A stretch of 54,253 nt of DNA from an uncultured Prochlorococcus sp. (GTDB lineage: Bacteria > Cyanobacteriota > Cyanobacteriia > PCC-6307 > Cyanobiaceae), in the NCBI GenBank assembly GCA_902527105.1, contig CABZNT010000008.1:1-54253 (forward strand). The letters are read 5' to 3'. A program made the translations under genes and the position numbers. The notes below the pieces were generated by a model. It was given only the letters and a program-made list of their open reading frames with translations, searched no databases and had not been told where the DNA came from. This document shows, piece after piece, positions 7,762 to 18,645 of this stretch. Each line of letters opens with the position of its first letter. Position 1 is the stretch's first letter.

Positions 7762-9231
7762 CTATAAATCGGCAAAACCTTTTTTCTTTTTATTATTTTT
7801 TTGTTTTTTCATCGGTTTGTTACCACTCATTCCTGGCATACCTCCCATTCCTGGCATACCTCCCATTCCTGGCATACCTCCCATTCCTGGCATTCCTCCC
7901 ATTCCTGGCATTCCTCCCATTCCTGGCATTCCTCCGTTAGACATTTGTTTCATAAAACCTCTCATTCTTTGAAAATCGGCTAAAACTTTGTCTACATCTT
8001 TTGCTTCATAACCGCTACCTTGAGCGATTCTTTGTCTTCTTGAGGGTTGAGCGGCAAGAACTTCGGGTTTTTGTTTCTCCTCCAGAGTCATTGAAGAGAT
8101 CATAGATTCTATTTTTTTAAGTTGATCTTCTCCATCTTTTATCATCCCATCATCTATTTTATTCATTCCAGGAATCAATTTAATCAATCCACCAAGTGAG
8201 CCCATTCTTTTAATTAATCTCATTTGCTTTACAAAATCATTAAAATCAAAAGTCGCTTCTTGAAGTTTCTTTTGCATCGCTTCTGCATCAGCAAGTTCGA
8301 CTTCTTTTTGTGCTTTTTCAACAAGTGTCAATACATCGCCCATACCTAAAATTCTGCTAGCCATTCTCTCTGGATGAAATGGTTGCAGTGCCTCTATTTT
8401 TTCACCTACACCTATAAATTTGATCGGTTTACCACTTATTTTTCTTATTGATAAAGCAGCTCCGCCTCTTGAGTCACCATCCAACTTAGTTAATATCGCC
8501 CCTGTGATTCCTACTCTTTCATGAAATGACTTTGTTAAGTCTGCAGCTTCTTGCCCAATCATTGAATCAACAACAAGCAAAACTTCATCAGGATTAGAAA
8601 CTTCTTTTATTCGAACCATTTCACTCATCATGGAATCATCAATTTGCAATCTTCCTGCAGTATCAATAATTATCGAATTAAAATCATTTTTACTAGCAAA
8701 ATCCAATGCTTCCTTTGCTATCTCTTCTGGTTTACTATTTTTTTCTTTAGATGAAAAAACTTCCAAGTCATATTGACTTCCCAATGTTTTAAGCTGCTCT
8801 ACAGCTGCTGGTCGATAAATATCTGCAGCAACCAAAAGAACTTTTTTATCTTTCTCCTTCAAATAAAGTCCTAATTTTCCAGTTGCTGTTGTTTTACCCG
8901 CTCCCTGAAGTCCAGCCATCAAAATGACTGTAGGACTTTTTTCATTTTCGTTTAATGGAGAATTTTCATTCCCCATAATATTAATCAATTCTTTATTAAC
9001 AACTTCTATAAATTTTTGACCTGGGTTTACACCCCTAACTACTTCTTCTCCAATAGCTTTATTTTTGACATCTGATATAAACTCTTTCACCACAGACAAA
9101 CTGACATCTGCATCAAGGAGTGCTCTTTTTACCTCCTTCAAGGCATCGTTAATATTATTTTCACTAATTTTTGCTTCGCCTCTTAAACCCTTTACTGCGT
9201 CTTCAAAGCGTGATGAGAGTTCATCAAACAT
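7762..9231 (-). CDS. ffh: Signal recognition particle protein Ffh (SRP54)
   Basis: 489 residues: N domain (1-~95), G domain with GLQGAGKTT (107-115), DTAGR (190-194) and TKLDGD, then a Met-rich M domain that binds SRP RNA and signal peptides. The C-terminal ~55 residues are a repeated MGGMPG hexapeptide followed by a Lys/Asn basic tail (KKQKNNKKKKGF). The matching SRP RNA gene is at 35813-35909. It lies downstream of zipN and upstream of rpsP. Confidence 0.97.
   Translation of the reverse strand: MFDELSSRFEDAVKGLRGEAKISENNINDALKEVKRALLDADVSLSVVKEFISDVKNKAIGEEVVRGVNPGQKFIEVVNKELINIMGNENSPLNENEKSPTVILMAGLQGAGKTTATGKLGLYLKEKDKKVLLVAADIYRPAAVEQLKTLGSQYDLEVFSSKEKNSKPEEIAKEALDFASKNDFNSIIIDTAGRLQIDDSMMSEMVRIKEVSNPDEVLLVVDSMIGQEAADLTKSFHERVGITGAILTKLDGDSRGGAALSIRKISGKPIKFIGVGEKIEALQPFHPERMASRILGMGDVLTLVEKAQKEVELADAEAMQKKLQEATFDFNDFVKQMRLIKRMGSLGGLIKLIPGMNKIDDGMIKDGEDQLKKIESMISSMTLEEKQKPEVLAAQPSRRQRIAQGSGYEAKDVDKVLADFQRMRGFMKQMSNGGMPGMGGMPGMGGMPGMGGMPGMGGMPGMGGMPGMSGNKPMKKQKNNKKKKGFADL
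7831..7938. repeat. 18-bp tandem repeat, six units, inside ffh
   Basis: Six head-to-tail copies of an 18-bp unit (plus-strand form TCCTGGCATACCTCCCAT) begin at 7831, 7849, 7867, 7885, 7903 and 7921. The first three carry CATA and the last three CATT at the same place; the sixth diverges at its end. Each unit encodes MGGMPG on the minus strand. Perfect nucleotide identity within each triplet suggests recent copy-number change by slippage, always in frame. Confidence 0.95.
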
Positions 9232-9278
9232 TATTAAAAAGTAATTTTAACTATTATAGATGATCTTAAAGTTTGTAA

Positions 9279-11384
9279 TTACAAGCCGCTTACGAAATCA
9301 ACCAATTTCCATGATTTATTTGAAAAACCTAAAATATATTTAACTTTAAGGGGAGTCAATAATGTTTCATTAACAAATTCCCCAGAATTCTTTACTATTC
9401 TCTCTAGATAATTTAATTCAACTAAAACAACTATCCTGGATGAAGTTTGCGATTCAATATCAATCTTACGTATTTGGGAATTAATTTCTTTATAAATTCC
9501 TTTTTTAATGTCGTTCTGTCTTTCTTCGATTGTTCGATCAATCAAACCTTTGCTAACAAACTTTGAAAGATTAATTTCACTCTTTCCCGCCAAGTAATTA
9601 CTTTTACTTAGAAGCCATCCATTAATTAAATTCCTAAGATCTTCCAAAGAAGGTGAAGGGGAATTAAGTTCTTTGAATTCATAAGAAATAATTGAAGTAG
9701 ATTTCTCAGGAATAGAATTCAATTTCATTGAAGGATTATTTTTTATTTCTTCAATAATATCTTTCTCACTAATTTTTTCATTTTTATCTATGGCAATAAA
9801 AGGTTTTTCAGTAATAGCTTCCTCCTGAATTGATTTTTTTAAATTATTTCTTAAAAATCCAATACCAATACCAAATACAAATAAGATCAAAAAAGCATAA
9901 ATATAAATTAAATAAGGTGACCGATTAATAGTCTCTTTATCCTTTAAGAATTCCCCAAAACTAAACTTTAATTCAGCAATTTTTTCAATTAAAAAATTAT
10001 AAAACTCAATTGGTTTTTTCTTAAAGTATTCCTCATTAAATTCGTTTTCTTTGACATCAACCTTTAGATAATCTTGTTTTATACCACCAGGCCAAGGTAA
10101 GCTCCTTTCATCAACATTGACCAATAAATTATCAAAATCTTCAGTCGTTTTTGTGGAGGATTCATTCTCAATTTGTTTGCTTTCAAGATTTGACCTTATT
10201 GCAATTCTATTTGATTTCTTTTCTAATTTTTCTATAAATTCTTGAATTTCCCTATCTTCAAACCAAGAATCTAAATCCACCTCTTTTGAGTCAATGTCTC
10301 TATATCCAACTAAAACATCATTCTCTAACCAATTTTTGCAGAAAATACATACCGCTTCTAACTTATTACCAGGATAATTGTTAAGCCAATCTCGTAAATT
10401 TTCATCAGAACTACTTAAAAACCTTGCTGAGGCCTGGTCAATATCAGCTAAAAGCAAATCTAAGCACCCAACTAGAGGCATTGAATCAAGACCAGATAAA
10501 TTTAGTTTCTTTAAAATTCTCCTCGCTTCAAATAGTTTTTCTGGCTTTCTTCTAGAGAAACCAATAGCTGTTAAGGATAAAAATGCCAAAAATCCTGCTT
10601 CTAATGATCCTCTTTTTTGTAATTCAAGAAACAAATCAATCTGTTCTTGCACTGTCAAAAATGGCTTAATTTGTTGAAAAAAAACTTCAAACTCTTGCTG
10701 ATTTAAATAATCTTTATATTCAGATTTATTATTACCTTCCAAACCACCTCTTTTGATTATTAAATTTTCCAACATACTTAAACCTTTTTTATGAGAATCT
10801 TGATCATTTAGATCCCTACTAAGTAGATCAAGGATTCTGTAAGGAAGCAAAGCAACCAAATCTTCTTCAAGTTCTTTTCTTATGTCTCCAAGCTTTCCCA
10901 TTCTTTGTAGAAGTTGTATACCTTCATGTAAAAAGTCTGCCGCGTTCGAATAGGATCTAAGCTGTTGTTCTTGAATTGCAGAATCTCTAGCTGTTAAAGC
11001 AGCCAATAATGTTAAATCAGCCTCTCTACTACTTCCTAAAGCTGGAGTTTGTGGGGGTTGCAATGCTTTTCTCGTGATTTTAAAAGCTTCTTTTGGCGAA
11101 CCCGATTCCCAAAGAAGTATTAATCCTGCTATTTCTCTATTTGATGAAAAATCCAATCCAGACTTCCCATTTAATAACAAATTTTCGTATTCTCTTCTGC
11201 TTTCTGGATCTGTAAGTAGATCTGCAGTGAGGCGAAGCAACTCAGATCTTTGGGTTAAAACTTCATAAGTGAAACCTTCATCAGGGGTTTTATCTAACCG
11301 CAATTGAAACGCCCTTAATATTTCCTCAGAAGTTGCAGAAGGGCTTACGCCAATTAAACGAAAATGGTCTAAAGGAAGTTCCAA
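9279..11384 (-). CDS. zipN: ARC6/Ftn2/ZipN-type cell division protein
   Basis: 701 residues. The N-terminal ~70 residues are a J-like domain (PLDHFRLIGVSPSATSEEI) without an obvious HPD. A long helical repeat region follows, then one membrane segment at ~491-511 (IYAFLILFVFGIGIGF). The C-terminal ~140 residues form the IMS domain (DLRNLINGWLLSKSNYL, ending YILGFSNKSWKLVDF). The family tethers FtsZ rings to the inner membrane of cyanobacteria and plastids. The start is TTG, chosen because the J-like domain begins at once. It is upstream of ffh by 47 nt and divergent from pdhA across ~150 bp. Confidence 0.92.
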   Translation of the reverse strand: MELPLDHFRLIGVSPSATSEEILRAFQLRLDKTPDEGFTYEVLTQRSELLRLTADLLTDPESRREYENLLLNGKSGLDFSSNREIAGLILLWESGSPKEAFKITRKALQPPQTPALGSSREADLTLLAALTARDSAIQEQQLRSYSNAADFLHEGIQLLQRMGKLGDIRKELEEDLVALLPYRILDLLSRDLNDQDSHKKGLSMLENLIIKRGGLEGNNKSEYKDYLNQQEFEVFFQQIKPFLTVQEQIDLFLELQKRGSLEAGFLAFLSLTAIGFSRRKPEKLFEARRILKKLNLSGLDSMPLVGCLDLLLADIDQASARFLSSSDENLRDWLNNYPGNKLEAVCIFCKNWLENDVLVGYRDIDSKEVDLDSWFEDREIQEFIEKLEKKSNRIAIRSNLESKQIENESSTKTTEDFDNLLVNVDERSLPWPGGIKQDYLKVDVKENEFNEEYFKKKPIEFYNFLIEKIAELKFSFGEFLKDKETINRSPYLIYIYAFLILFVFGIGIGFLRNNLKKSIQEEAITEKPFIAIDKNEKISEKDIIEEIKNNPSMKLNSIPEKSTSIISYEFKELNSPSPSLEDLRNLINGWLLSKSNYLAGKSEINLSKFVSKGLIDRTIEERQNDIKKGIYKEINSQIRKIDIESQTSSRIVVLVELNYLERIVKNSGEFVNETLLTPLKVKYILGFSNKSWKLVDFVSGL

Positions 11385-11534
11385 ACAAATATCCTATTGA
11401 AAATTCTTAGACAAATTTTATCAAGTTAAAAATTTTTTTCACAAGGTCTTACAGAGTTATTAAAAAAAATCATGAAAATTGCCCTTCACGGCTTAGAATG
11501 TTAACAAATCAAAACTTCGTTAAGGTATTTTTTC

Positions 11535-12572
11535 TTGGAAACACACGTAGAGAGAATCTCAAATCTTCAAGACATAAAAAAAGCGGAATTAGATCGAGAA
11601 ACCGGACTATTTCTTTATGAAGACATGACGCTTGGTCGTAGGTTTGAAGATAAGTGTGCGGAAATGTATTACAGGGGGAAAATGTTTGGTTTTGTTCATT
11701 TATATAACGGTCAAGAAGCTATAAGCACAGGAGTAATTGGCGCCATGAAAAAGAAACATGATTGGTTTTGTAGTACTTATCGCGATCACGTTCATGCACT
11801 AAGTGCGGGTGTTCCCTCTTTTGAAGTGATGAGTGAACTTTTTGGTAAAGCTACCGGTTGTAGCAAAGGCCGAGGTGGATCCATGCACTTATTTTCAAGA
11901 GAGCATCACTTACTCGGGGGATATGCATTTATTGGAGAGGGAATTCCAGTTGCCTTAGGGGCAGCCTTTTCAAGTAAATACAAAAAGGAAGTTGCTGGTA
12001 ATAGTAATAGTGATGCGGTAACTGCAGCATTCTTTGGGGATGGGACTTGCAATAATGGGCAGTTTTTTGAATGTTTAAATATGGCTCAATTATGGAAATT
12101 ACCCATAATTTTTGTTGTTGAAAATAATAAATGGGCTATTGGTATGGCTCATGATAGGGCTACTAGTAATCCCGAAATCTGGAGAAAAGCGTCTTCTTTT
12201 GGTATGCACGGCGAGGAAGTTGATGGAATGGATGTTTTAGCAGTAAGAGGGGCAGCACAAAGAGCAATTGAGCGAGCTAGAGCAGGAGAGGGTCCCACAC
12301 TTTTAGAATGTTTAACTTATAGGTATAGAGGGCATTCTCTTGCAGATCCAGATGAATTAAGGTCTGAAAAAGAGAAGGAGTTTTGGGGGAAAAGAGATCC
12401 TATTAAGAAATTAGCCAAAGAAATTATTGAAGGTAAATTTGCTACGGAAGAAGAATTAAAAATTATTGAAAAGAAAATCGATACAGAGATATCAGAGTCA
12501 GTTAAAAATGCTATTGACGCACCGGAACCCCCTTCAGAAGAATTAACTAAATATATTTGGGCTGATGATTAA
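11535..12572 (+). CDS. pdhA: Pyruvate dehydrogenase E1 component, alpha subunit
   Basis: 345 residues. TPP-binding motif [12 protein letters not shown] (168-179) through VVENNKW (194-200); active-site region TYRDHVHAL (81-89); phosphorylation-loop-like YRYRGHS (~267-273). It decarboxylates pyruvate to feed acetyl-CoA synthesis; the beta subunit is not in this window, while E3 (lpdA) is at 21107. The start is TTG; the next ATG (codon 31) would remove conserved residues, so TTG fits family length. Its stop is one base from the stop of the converging sigma gene. Confidence 0.95.
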   Translation: METHVERISNLQDIKKAELDRETGLFLYEDMTLGRRFEDKCAEMYYRGKMFGFVHLYNGQEAISTGVIGAMKKKHDWFCSTYRDHVHALSAGVPSFEVMSELFGKATGCSKGRGGSMHLFSREHHLLGGYAFIGEGIPVALGAAFSSKYKKEVAGNSNSDAVTAAFFGDGTCNNGQFFECLNMAQLWKLPIIFVVENNKWAIGMAHDRATSNPEIWRKASSFGMHGEEVDGMDVLAVRGAAQRAIERARAGEGPTLLECLTYRYRGHSLADPDELRSEKEKEFWGKRDPIKKLAKEIIEGKFATEEELKIIEKKIDTEISESVKNAIDAPEPPSEELTKYIWADD

Positions 12573-12573
12573 A

Positions 12574-13515
12574 TTAAATACCGCTAGGTAATTTTCTGGT
12601 TAAATTTCTTAATTTTCTTAGTGCCTTAAGTTCAACTTGTCTGACTCTTTCTCTAGAAACTTCTAATAATCTTCCAATTTCAGCAAGCGTATGTCTCTCA
12701 TTTCCATCAAGTCCAAACCTTAATTTGAGAACATGTTGTTCTTGCTCGCTTAAATGACTTAACCACTTACCGAGTTGCTCTTGATGCATTTTTTGTTCAA
12801 CTTGATCTAAAGGTTCTTCATTATTACTATCTGCGATCAAATCACCTAAGAAGCTCCTGCCATCATCACCATTTACTGGAGCATCTAAACTACTTGTCGA
12901 TAAGGCTTGTCTCAAAACAGAATCTAGTTCTTCCACATCAATTTCCATCGCTTCTGCAATTTCAATTCTGCTTGGCATAGCTCCAAGCTTATGAGCCAAA
13001 TCTCTACTAACTTTTCTAATAGAAGCTAATCTTTCACTTAAGTGGACAGGTAAACGGATTGTTCTTGATTGACATGCAATTGCTCTTGTCATACTTTGCC
13101 TAATCCACCAAAAGGCATAAGTAGAAAACTTATATCCTCTTGTCGGATCAAATTTTTCAACAGCCCTCTCTAACCCAAGAGAACCTTCTTGTACTAAATC
13201 AAGTAATTCCAGTCCTTTACCTTGATATTTTTTTGCCACACTGACGACTAATCTTAAATTAGCTTTCATCATTCTTTCTTTCGCTCTTCGACCAATTTTT
13301 ATAGTTCTTTTTTGCTGAGTAGTAAAATCATTAGTCTTTTCATTTAATTGTCCATCTTCTGTAAGAATCATCATTTTCTGGACTTGATTACCCAATTCAA
13401 TTTCCTCAGCAGGTGTTAGTAAGGGGACTCTACCAATATTCTGTAAATACCAACTTATTGGATCATTACTTCTCCTCTTGGGTTGTTCAGGTTGAGTTTG
13501 TAATGATGAAACCAT
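12574..13515 (-). CDS. Group 2 sigma-70 factor (RpoD-like)
   Basis: 313 residues, lacking the long region 1.1 of the primary sigma. Region 1.2 is NDPISWYLQNIGRVPLLT; region 2 includes LRLVVSVAKKYQGKGLELLDLVQEG (by position ~83-108) and YKFSTYAFWWIRQSM, the core- and -10-binding part; region 4 ends in the helix-turn-helix LLEVSRERVRQVE that reads -35. The family gives alternative, non-essential sigma factors in cyanobacteria, often responsive to light or stress. Which Prochlorococcus paralogue this is cannot be set from the window. Confidence 0.92.
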   Translation of the reverse strand: MVSSLQTQPEQPKRRSNDPISWYLQNIGRVPLLTPAEEIELGNQVQKMMILTEDGQLNEKTNDFTTQQKRTIKIGRRAKERMMKANLRLVVSVAKKYQGKGLELLDLVQEGSLGLERAVEKFDPTRGYKFSTYAFWWIRQSMTRAIACQSRTIRLPVHLSERLASIRKVSRDLAHKLGAMPSRIEIAEAMEIDVEELDSVLRQALSTSSLDAPVNGDDGRSFLGDLIADSNNEEPLDQVEQKMHQEQLGKWLSHLSEQEQHVLKLRFGLDGNERHTLAEIGRLLEVSRERVRQVELKALRKLRNLTRKLPSGI

Positions 13516-13655
13516 TTTTTTGACCTAATAAGGTAATAAAACTCTCCTACACTTTTAAAGAAATATTCAAATATTTAATGCGCGCTTCAGATTTCAAGTA
13601 ATATTTGTACACTTATGTGTTTAAAACTATAAATAACTCTCTTAAATTGTTTCTT

Positions 13656-15221
13656 TCAAGATATTTGTCTCACTTTTATATTTCTCATTAATTTTGACAA
13701 TTCGTCACCAATAGCAGAAGCATTTGACCCTTTTTTGCAACTTGATGCAGCAAATGAATGCAAAAGTACATATTTAGCAAAAAAATCTGTTGTTATATTT
13801 CTACAGATGGTTAAATCAATCGCAGAACTGCCAGCTATAAATCCAGATAAAAGATCACCCAGTCCAGCTCTAGCTGTCTGAGAATCAGTTCCAAAAAGTT
13901 GCCATACTTTTTTATTATCAGCAACTATGCTGTTGGCTCCCTTTAATAAAATACTAATGTTAAATTCTTTTGCTGCATCACGAGCTAGCCCTACCATCGT
14001 ATCAGATTTGATATTAGGGAATAACCTTCGAAATTCTTTGCTATGTGGTGTAATCCATGTTTTGAATTTTCTCTCTAAAAAGAAATTTGACCCCAACTTA
14101 GATTTCGAAATTCTATTAAGTGCATCTGCATCCAAGATCAATAATCCTCCAAAAGCCAGAAGATAGTCTTTTGATTTTTGCCAATCATCATTATCAATTC
14201 CTATTCCTGGACCGACAACTAATGAATCAAATGCACTTAAATCAATATTCTTTAATGCACTAAATAAAGATGCATTTCCATTTTGGTTAGATTGCATAGT
14301 GTCTTTTAAAACTATTTCTGGGGCAACTTGCCAAATAGATTCAGCAACTATCCCAGGCAGTGCCGCAGAGATAAAGCCTGCTCCACTTGATATTGCCCCT
14401 TTTAATACTAAGTATGCAGCACCAGGATATTTTTCACTTCCGGCTATTAGTAATGTTCTCCCTCTTTTATACTTGTTGGAATTTTTTGGTAAAGAAGGTA
14501 AATCAATATTTTTAATATCTTTGTAAGTAAGCTTAAAAATCTTTTTTTCAACTTTGGACAGTTTACTAATTGGTACCCCAACATCTATGTGGTGCAATTC
14601 TCCAATAAAAGGCAAAGCGGAATCTTGAGTTAAACCAATCTTATGAAGACCAATAGCCAAGGTATAGTCTGCCTTTATTGCGGTATCTAAAAAAGGCTCT
14701 CCTTTATCAGGACATAATCCTGTTGGAATATCAATACTTATTACCTTGCCAAATTTATTATGAAATTTTTGATTAAATAGTTTAATTAATTTACTATCAA
14801 CTTTTCTTGTTTGATTATTACCAAAAACTGCATCAATCCAAAGCTCTTTACCATTTGCATCAGGAGGCTCTACTAATTTTGTGACACCAATAGATGTAAG
14901 ATAATTAAGGTGGTTATTTGTTAGTGTTTTTTTTATCGGGAATGGACACCATACCTGAACATTAAAACCTTTCAAAAAAAGCTCTCTAGCTATTACGGCA
15001 CCATCCCCACCATTATGCCCAGGACCTATAAAAACTGTTATTCCAAACTTGAGAAGAGGTTTCTTTTTTAAGAGCCATCTACTAATTTGGATACCAGCTT
15101 TTTCCATCAATGCTTCTTGTGGCATTCCATCAGAAAACATTTCTTTCTCTAAGATCAACATTTGCTTTGAATCAACAATTAAATTTTCAGAGTCAATTGT
15201 TGGCCATACAATTTCGTTCAT
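13656..15221 (-). CDS. nnrDE: Bifunctional NAD(P)H-hydrate epimerase / ADP-dependent NAD(P)H-hydrate dehydratase
   Basis: 521 residues in two domains. Residues 1-~225 are the YjeF-N epimerase (GPGHNGGDG at 66-74, IPTGLCPDKG ~165-174). Residues ~240-521 are the ribokinase-like dehydratase (RTLLIAGSEKYPGAA, VGPGIG at 336-341, ILDADALN, and AGLGDLLSG at 452-460 with the catalytic Asp). Together they repair hydrated NADH and NADPH. Divergent from mnmA, with 49 bp between starts. Confidence 0.95.
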   Translation of the reverse strand: MNEIVWPTIDSENLIVDSKQMLILEKEMFSDGMPQEALMEKAGIQISRWLLKKKPLLKFGITVFIGPGHNGGDGAVIARELFLKGFNVQVWCPFPIKKTLTNNHLNYLTSIGVTKLVEPPDANGKELWIDAVFGNNQTRKVDSKLIKLFNQKFHNKFGKVISIDIPTGLCPDKGEPFLDTAIKADYTLAIGLHKIGLTQDSALPFIGELHHIDVGVPISKLSKVEKKIFKLTYKDIKNIDLPSLPKNSNKYKRGRTLLIAGSEKYPGAAYLVLKGAISSGAGFISAALPGIVAESIWQVAPEIVLKDTMQSNQNGNASLFSALKNIDLSAFDSLVVGPGIGIDNDDWQKSKDYLLAFGGLLILDADALNRISKSKLGSNFFLERKFKTWITPHSKEFRRLFPNIKSDTMVGLARDAAKEFNISILLKGANSIVADNKKVWQLFGTDSQTARAGLGDLLSGFIAGSSAIDLTICRNITTDFFAKYVLLHSFAASSCKKGSNASAIGDELSKLMRNIKVRQIS

Positions 15222-15270
15222 AATTAGTACAAAGCAATTAATTTAAGTACTGTTCAAAATTTAAACTTCC

Positions 15271-16428
15271 ATGTTAAAGACACAAAAGGATAAAAAATTA
15301 AAGAACTTTTTTTCTTCTAATAATAAAACTAAAAAGAAGAAAAATATTATTGTAGGTCTTTCTGGTGGGGTAGATAGTTCACTTACAGCTGCTCTTTTAA
15401 TAGAAAGAGGCTGGAATGTTGAGGGACTAACTCTTTGGTTAATGAAAGGACAAGGCTCCTGTTGTTCTGAAGGTTTAGTAGATGCTGCAGGCCTTTGTGA
15501 AGATTTGGGAATAAATCATAAAATAATAGACTCAAGAGAAATTTTTGAAAGAGAAGTAATTAAAAAAACTACTGAAAGCTATGAGAAAGGATTCACTCCA
15601 CTTCCATGTTCAATGTGCAACAAGAATGTGAAGTTTGAAGAGATGCTTAATTACGCAATAGACAAAAAAGACTTCACTCATATTGCGACCGGACATTACG
15701 CAAGGATAAAAAAATCATCTTATGCTGAAACGCTTGATTGTACGAGCTTTGTATTTAAGGACTTCCTTCTTCTCAGAGGTGCTGACGAAAACAAAGACCA
15801 AAGTTATTTTCTTTATTCTCTTTCACAAGAAGTACTAAGGAGATTAGAATTTCCTCTTGGTGAAATGAAAAAAGAAGAAACAAGAAAGGAAGCCCTCAGA
15901 TTAGGCCTTAGAACCGCTCAAAAACCAGAAAGTCAAGATTTATGTTTAGTTGAGCATTATGGATCAATGCAGAGATTTATCGACAAACACATTGAACCCA
16001 AAGAAGGAGAAATTTTGCATGTAAATGGGAAAGTCCTAGGAACGCACAATGGCATTCACCACTTTACGATAGGTCAAAGAAAAGGTTTAGGCATCGCTTG
16101 GCCGGAACCATTATATGTAAAAAGTTTAGACAGGGTAAGAAACATAGTTTATGTAGCAGATAAAAGTGATCTTTTTAAAGGAGAAGCAACAATTACTAAT
16201 GTTAACTGGGTTTCAATCGAAGAGCCTAAGCAAGAAATAAAAGTAGAAGCACAAATCAGATATAGAAGTCCTCCAGTAAAAGGAACTTTAATACCTTTAG
16301 AAAATTTAGATAATCCAACTACGACATTTAAATTAATTTTTGAAGAAAGTCAAAGTTCGGTAACGCCAGGACAAGCAGCAGTTTTTTATAAAGGAGAAAT
16401 TTTATTAGGTGGCGGATTAATTAATTAA
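15271..16428 (+). CDS. mnmA: tRNA-specific 2-thiouridylase MnmA
   Basis: 385 residues. PP-loop GLSGGVDSS (29-37); catalytic Cys pair at C116 (SMCN) and C225 (QDLC); C-terminal beta barrel ([18 protein letters not shown]). It installs s2U34 in Lys, Glu and Gln tRNAs using persulfide sulfur. It has a ~22-residue Lys/Asn-rich N-terminal extension before the PP-loop. The 3' end overlaps the end of the converging lnt gene by 8 bp. Confidence 0.95.
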   Translation: MLKTQKDKKLKNFFSSNNKTKKKKNIIVGLSGGVDSSLTAALLIERGWNVEGLTLWLMKGQGSCCSEGLVDAAGLCEDLGINHKIIDSREIFEREVIKKTTESYEKGFTPLPCSMCNKNVKFEEMLNYAIDKKDFTHIATGHYARIKKSSYAETLDCTSFVFKDFLLLRGADENKDQSYFLYSLSQEVLRRLEFPLGEMKKEETRKEALRLGLRTAQKPESQDLCLVEHYGSMQRFIDKHIEPKEGEILHVNGKVLGTHNGIHHFTIGQRKGLGIAWPEPLYVKSLDRVRNIVYVADKSDLFKGEATITNVNWVSIEEPKQEIKVEAQIRYRSPPVKGTLIPLENLDNPTTTFKLIFEESQSSVTPGQAAVFYKGEILLGGGLIN

Positions 16429-17908
16429 TTTTCCAAAATAAATTTAATCCCATAAAAAATATAAACAATAACAAAATAGGTTTATCTCCAAATTTTGTAT
16501 AGAAGGTCTTGTCGGATGAAAAATTGGGGAACACTATTTTATTTTGCTCCAATTTTAAATCTAGAAGTTGAATTATTTTTCCATCATCCTTCACTAAACC
16601 CGAAGGGCCAGTGTTTGACACAAGAAGATTATCTTTTTTATTTTCAATACTTCTCAATCTTGCCAAAGAAAGGAATTGATTATAAAGCTTAGTTGGATAG
16701 GGATCTAAATTTGCTGCAGTTATTATTAGTTTTGCACCGCTATTAATAGCCTTTCTTATTTTCAATCCATCACTAATTTCATAACAAATTGCCACTGCTA
16801 GAGGTTGTGTAAATTTAGGATCAAAAAATCTTGAATCAGAGCCTGGTTGAATTCCTCCTACTGCAGATAATCCTCTTGAAAATCCATCTAGAAATCTAGG
16901 TATTTTTTCACCTAATGGGACAAGTCTATTTTTATCTATAAATGAGGTAAAAGATTTGTCTCCAATTTGAAATCCGAGTAAAGAACTTCTTAACTCATTA
17001 TTAGAATTTCTGAACCCTCCTGCCAAGGTATTAACCTCAACGCCTTTAGATAAATGAAAATTACTATATAGAGTCCCTTCAGGAGCAACAAGAAGTTTCG
17101 CTTTGTTTGATAAAGCATATTTTTGAGCGATAGATAGCTTTTCTTCAATAAATTCATCACTTATTTTTAATTTTTCTCTTGTTGGTATATTAGTTTGCCA
17201 AATAGCTACTGGATATTCATAATTTCTCTTTAATGGAGTTGTTAAACCTCCAAATAAATGTAAGAAAATAAAAACCAAAAATCCTAAAAGAAATATTTTT
17301 TTAAAGTGAAGTTTTCTTTCCCATCTACCTTGAATATAAAAAATCCAAAATCCGATCAATATTTGTAATACGCATAAACCACTTGCACCAATCCATCTAG
17401 CCAAACCAGCAAGATAAATATCACCTGGGATAAGACTCTCTCCTAAACCTATCCAAAAAAAAGGTGTTTGAGAAAGTATCAGTTCACCTATACCCCAAGT
17501 CAAGGATAAAAAAAATACTTTTACTGTTAAAGATAATATTTTCATTTTGAAGACATCCTCTTTCCAGAGAATAATTTCAACTAACAATCCCCATAAATAA
17601 ACTAATATCCCACCCAGAAAAGCGCAAAATAATAATATTAAAATGGTAATTATTAAACTTGCAAGCCATGACAACCCAAGCCATGTCAATGGATGAAGAT
17701 CATAAAGCCAAGAATGACTTATAAGGATAAAGAAAAAACCCCAACAAAAATTTGCTATTCTCCTTTCACTTCCCTTCCATAAAATAAATAAAGATATCGG
17801 CATAAAAATCAGCCAAAAATGAGTTGAAACTGAAATTCCTCCTAAAATCCCTCCTAAACAAGGGTACAAATATTGTCTTAGACTTTTAATTTGAGTTGGG
17901 ATTAACAA
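16421..17908 (-). CDS. lnt: Apolipoprotein N-acyltransferase
   Basis: 495 residues. The N-terminal ~220 residues hold several membrane segments, followed by a periplasmic nitrilase domain with the Glu-Lys-Cys triad E277 (VAPEGT), K335 (PLGEKIPRF) and C375 (AICYE), then a C-terminal membrane segment. It adds the third acyl chain to lipoproteins in the inner membrane. The start is TTG, with no better one nearby. It is divergent from the FKBP gene by 86 bp. Confidence 0.92.
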   Translation of the reverse strand: MLIPTQIKSLRQYLYPCLGGILGGISVSTHFWLIFMPISLFILWKGSERRIANFCWGFFFILISHSWLYDLHPLTWLGLSWLASLIITILILLFCAFLGGILVYLWGLLVEIILWKEDVFKMKILSLTVKVFFLSLTWGIGELILSQTPFFWIGLGESLIPGDIYLAGLARWIGASGLCVLQILIGFWIFYIQGRWERKLHFKKIFLLGFLVFIFLHLFGGLTTPLKRNYEYPVAIWQTNIPTREKLKISDEFIEEKLSIAQKYALSNKAKLLVAPEGTLYSNFHLSKGVEVNTLAGGFRNSNNELRSSLLGFQIGDKSFTSFIDKNRLVPLGEKIPRFLDGFSRGLSAVGGIQPGSDSRFFDPKFTQPLAVAICYEISDGLKIRKAINSGAKLIITAANLDPYPTKLYNQFLSLARLRSIENKKDNLLVSNTGPSGLVKDDGKIIQLLDLKLEQNKIVFPNFSSDKTFYTKFGDKPILLLFIFFMGLNLFWKIN

Positions 17909-17994
17909 TCTAAAATTACGAAATTAAATTTATAATCACCCATTTATTGTACCTTCATTCTGTAGACTAAGTTTTAGTAACTTTCAAAATTTAA

Positions 17995-18567
17995 GTGAAA
18001 GAAGTCTTTATTAGTTTTGCAGTTTTTGTTTTTTGTGTTTCATTAACTCTTTTCAGTCAATTTAATTCACCTAAAGTTGTTAATGCTGCTGAATCAGAAA
18101 CTCAGTCAGTTCAAAGAACACCTGTTGCAAAATCATCAAATGTCTCAAATAATAATTTATTTGAACTAGACCCATCAGATCCAAATCCTATACTTTTCGC
18201 TATGGCAGAAGAAACACCATCAGACAACAATTCAAGGACTACAGAAAGTGGTCTAATAATTGCAGATATCGTAAACGGAGAAGGAGATGAAGCTAGTGCT
18301 GGGCAAACAGTTACTGTAAATTACACAGGAATTCTAGAGGACGGGACACAATTTGATACCAGTATCGGAAGAGCTCCATTCAGCTTTCCCTTAGGTGCCG
18401 GACGAGTAATAAAAGGTTGGGACGAAGGTGTAGCAGGCATGAAAGTTGGAGGCAAAAGAAAATTAACAATACCTCCGGAACTTGGATACGGATCAAGAGG
18501 AGCTGGAAATGTGATACCTGCTAATGCGACTTTAATATTCGAAGTTGAATTATTAAAAGTCAATTAA
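17995..18567 (+). CDS. FKBP-type peptidyl-prolyl cis-trans isomerase, exported
   Basis: 190 residues with a GTG start. The N-terminal ~30 residues are a signal peptide ([18 protein letters not shown], then a VVNAAES-like cleavage area). A ~60-residue Ser/Asn-rich linker follows, then an FKBP domain (~85-190) with [32 protein letters not shown] and ELGYGSRG. It likely folds proteins in the periplasm or thylakoid lumen. No operon partner; sodN follows after 78 bp. Confidence 0.93.
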   Translation: MKEVFISFAVFVFCVSLTLFSQFNSPKVVNAAESETQSVQRTPVAKSSNVSNNNLFELDPSDPNPILFAMAEETPSDNNSRTTESGLIIADIVNGEGDEASAGQTVTVNYTGILEDGTQFDTSIGRAPFSFPLGAGRVIKGWDEGVAGMKVGGKRKLTIPPELGYGSRGAGNVIPANATLIFEVELLKVN

Positions 18568-18645
18568 ATTAAGTAAGAAAAATATCTAAGACTTTTCAAT
18601 TTAGTTAATCTCCAAGTAATATATGTACAACACCAAATATTTGAA

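Noticed and set aside
7831..7938. Possible CRISPR-like array
   Set aside because: The 18-bp units are directly adjacent with no spacers and are coding; no cas genes are in the window.
7801..7983. Plus-strand ORF with HSWHTSHSWHTS repeats
   Set aside because: It is the antisense shadow of the MGGMPG repeat in ffh; the repeat is explained by the minus-strand gene.
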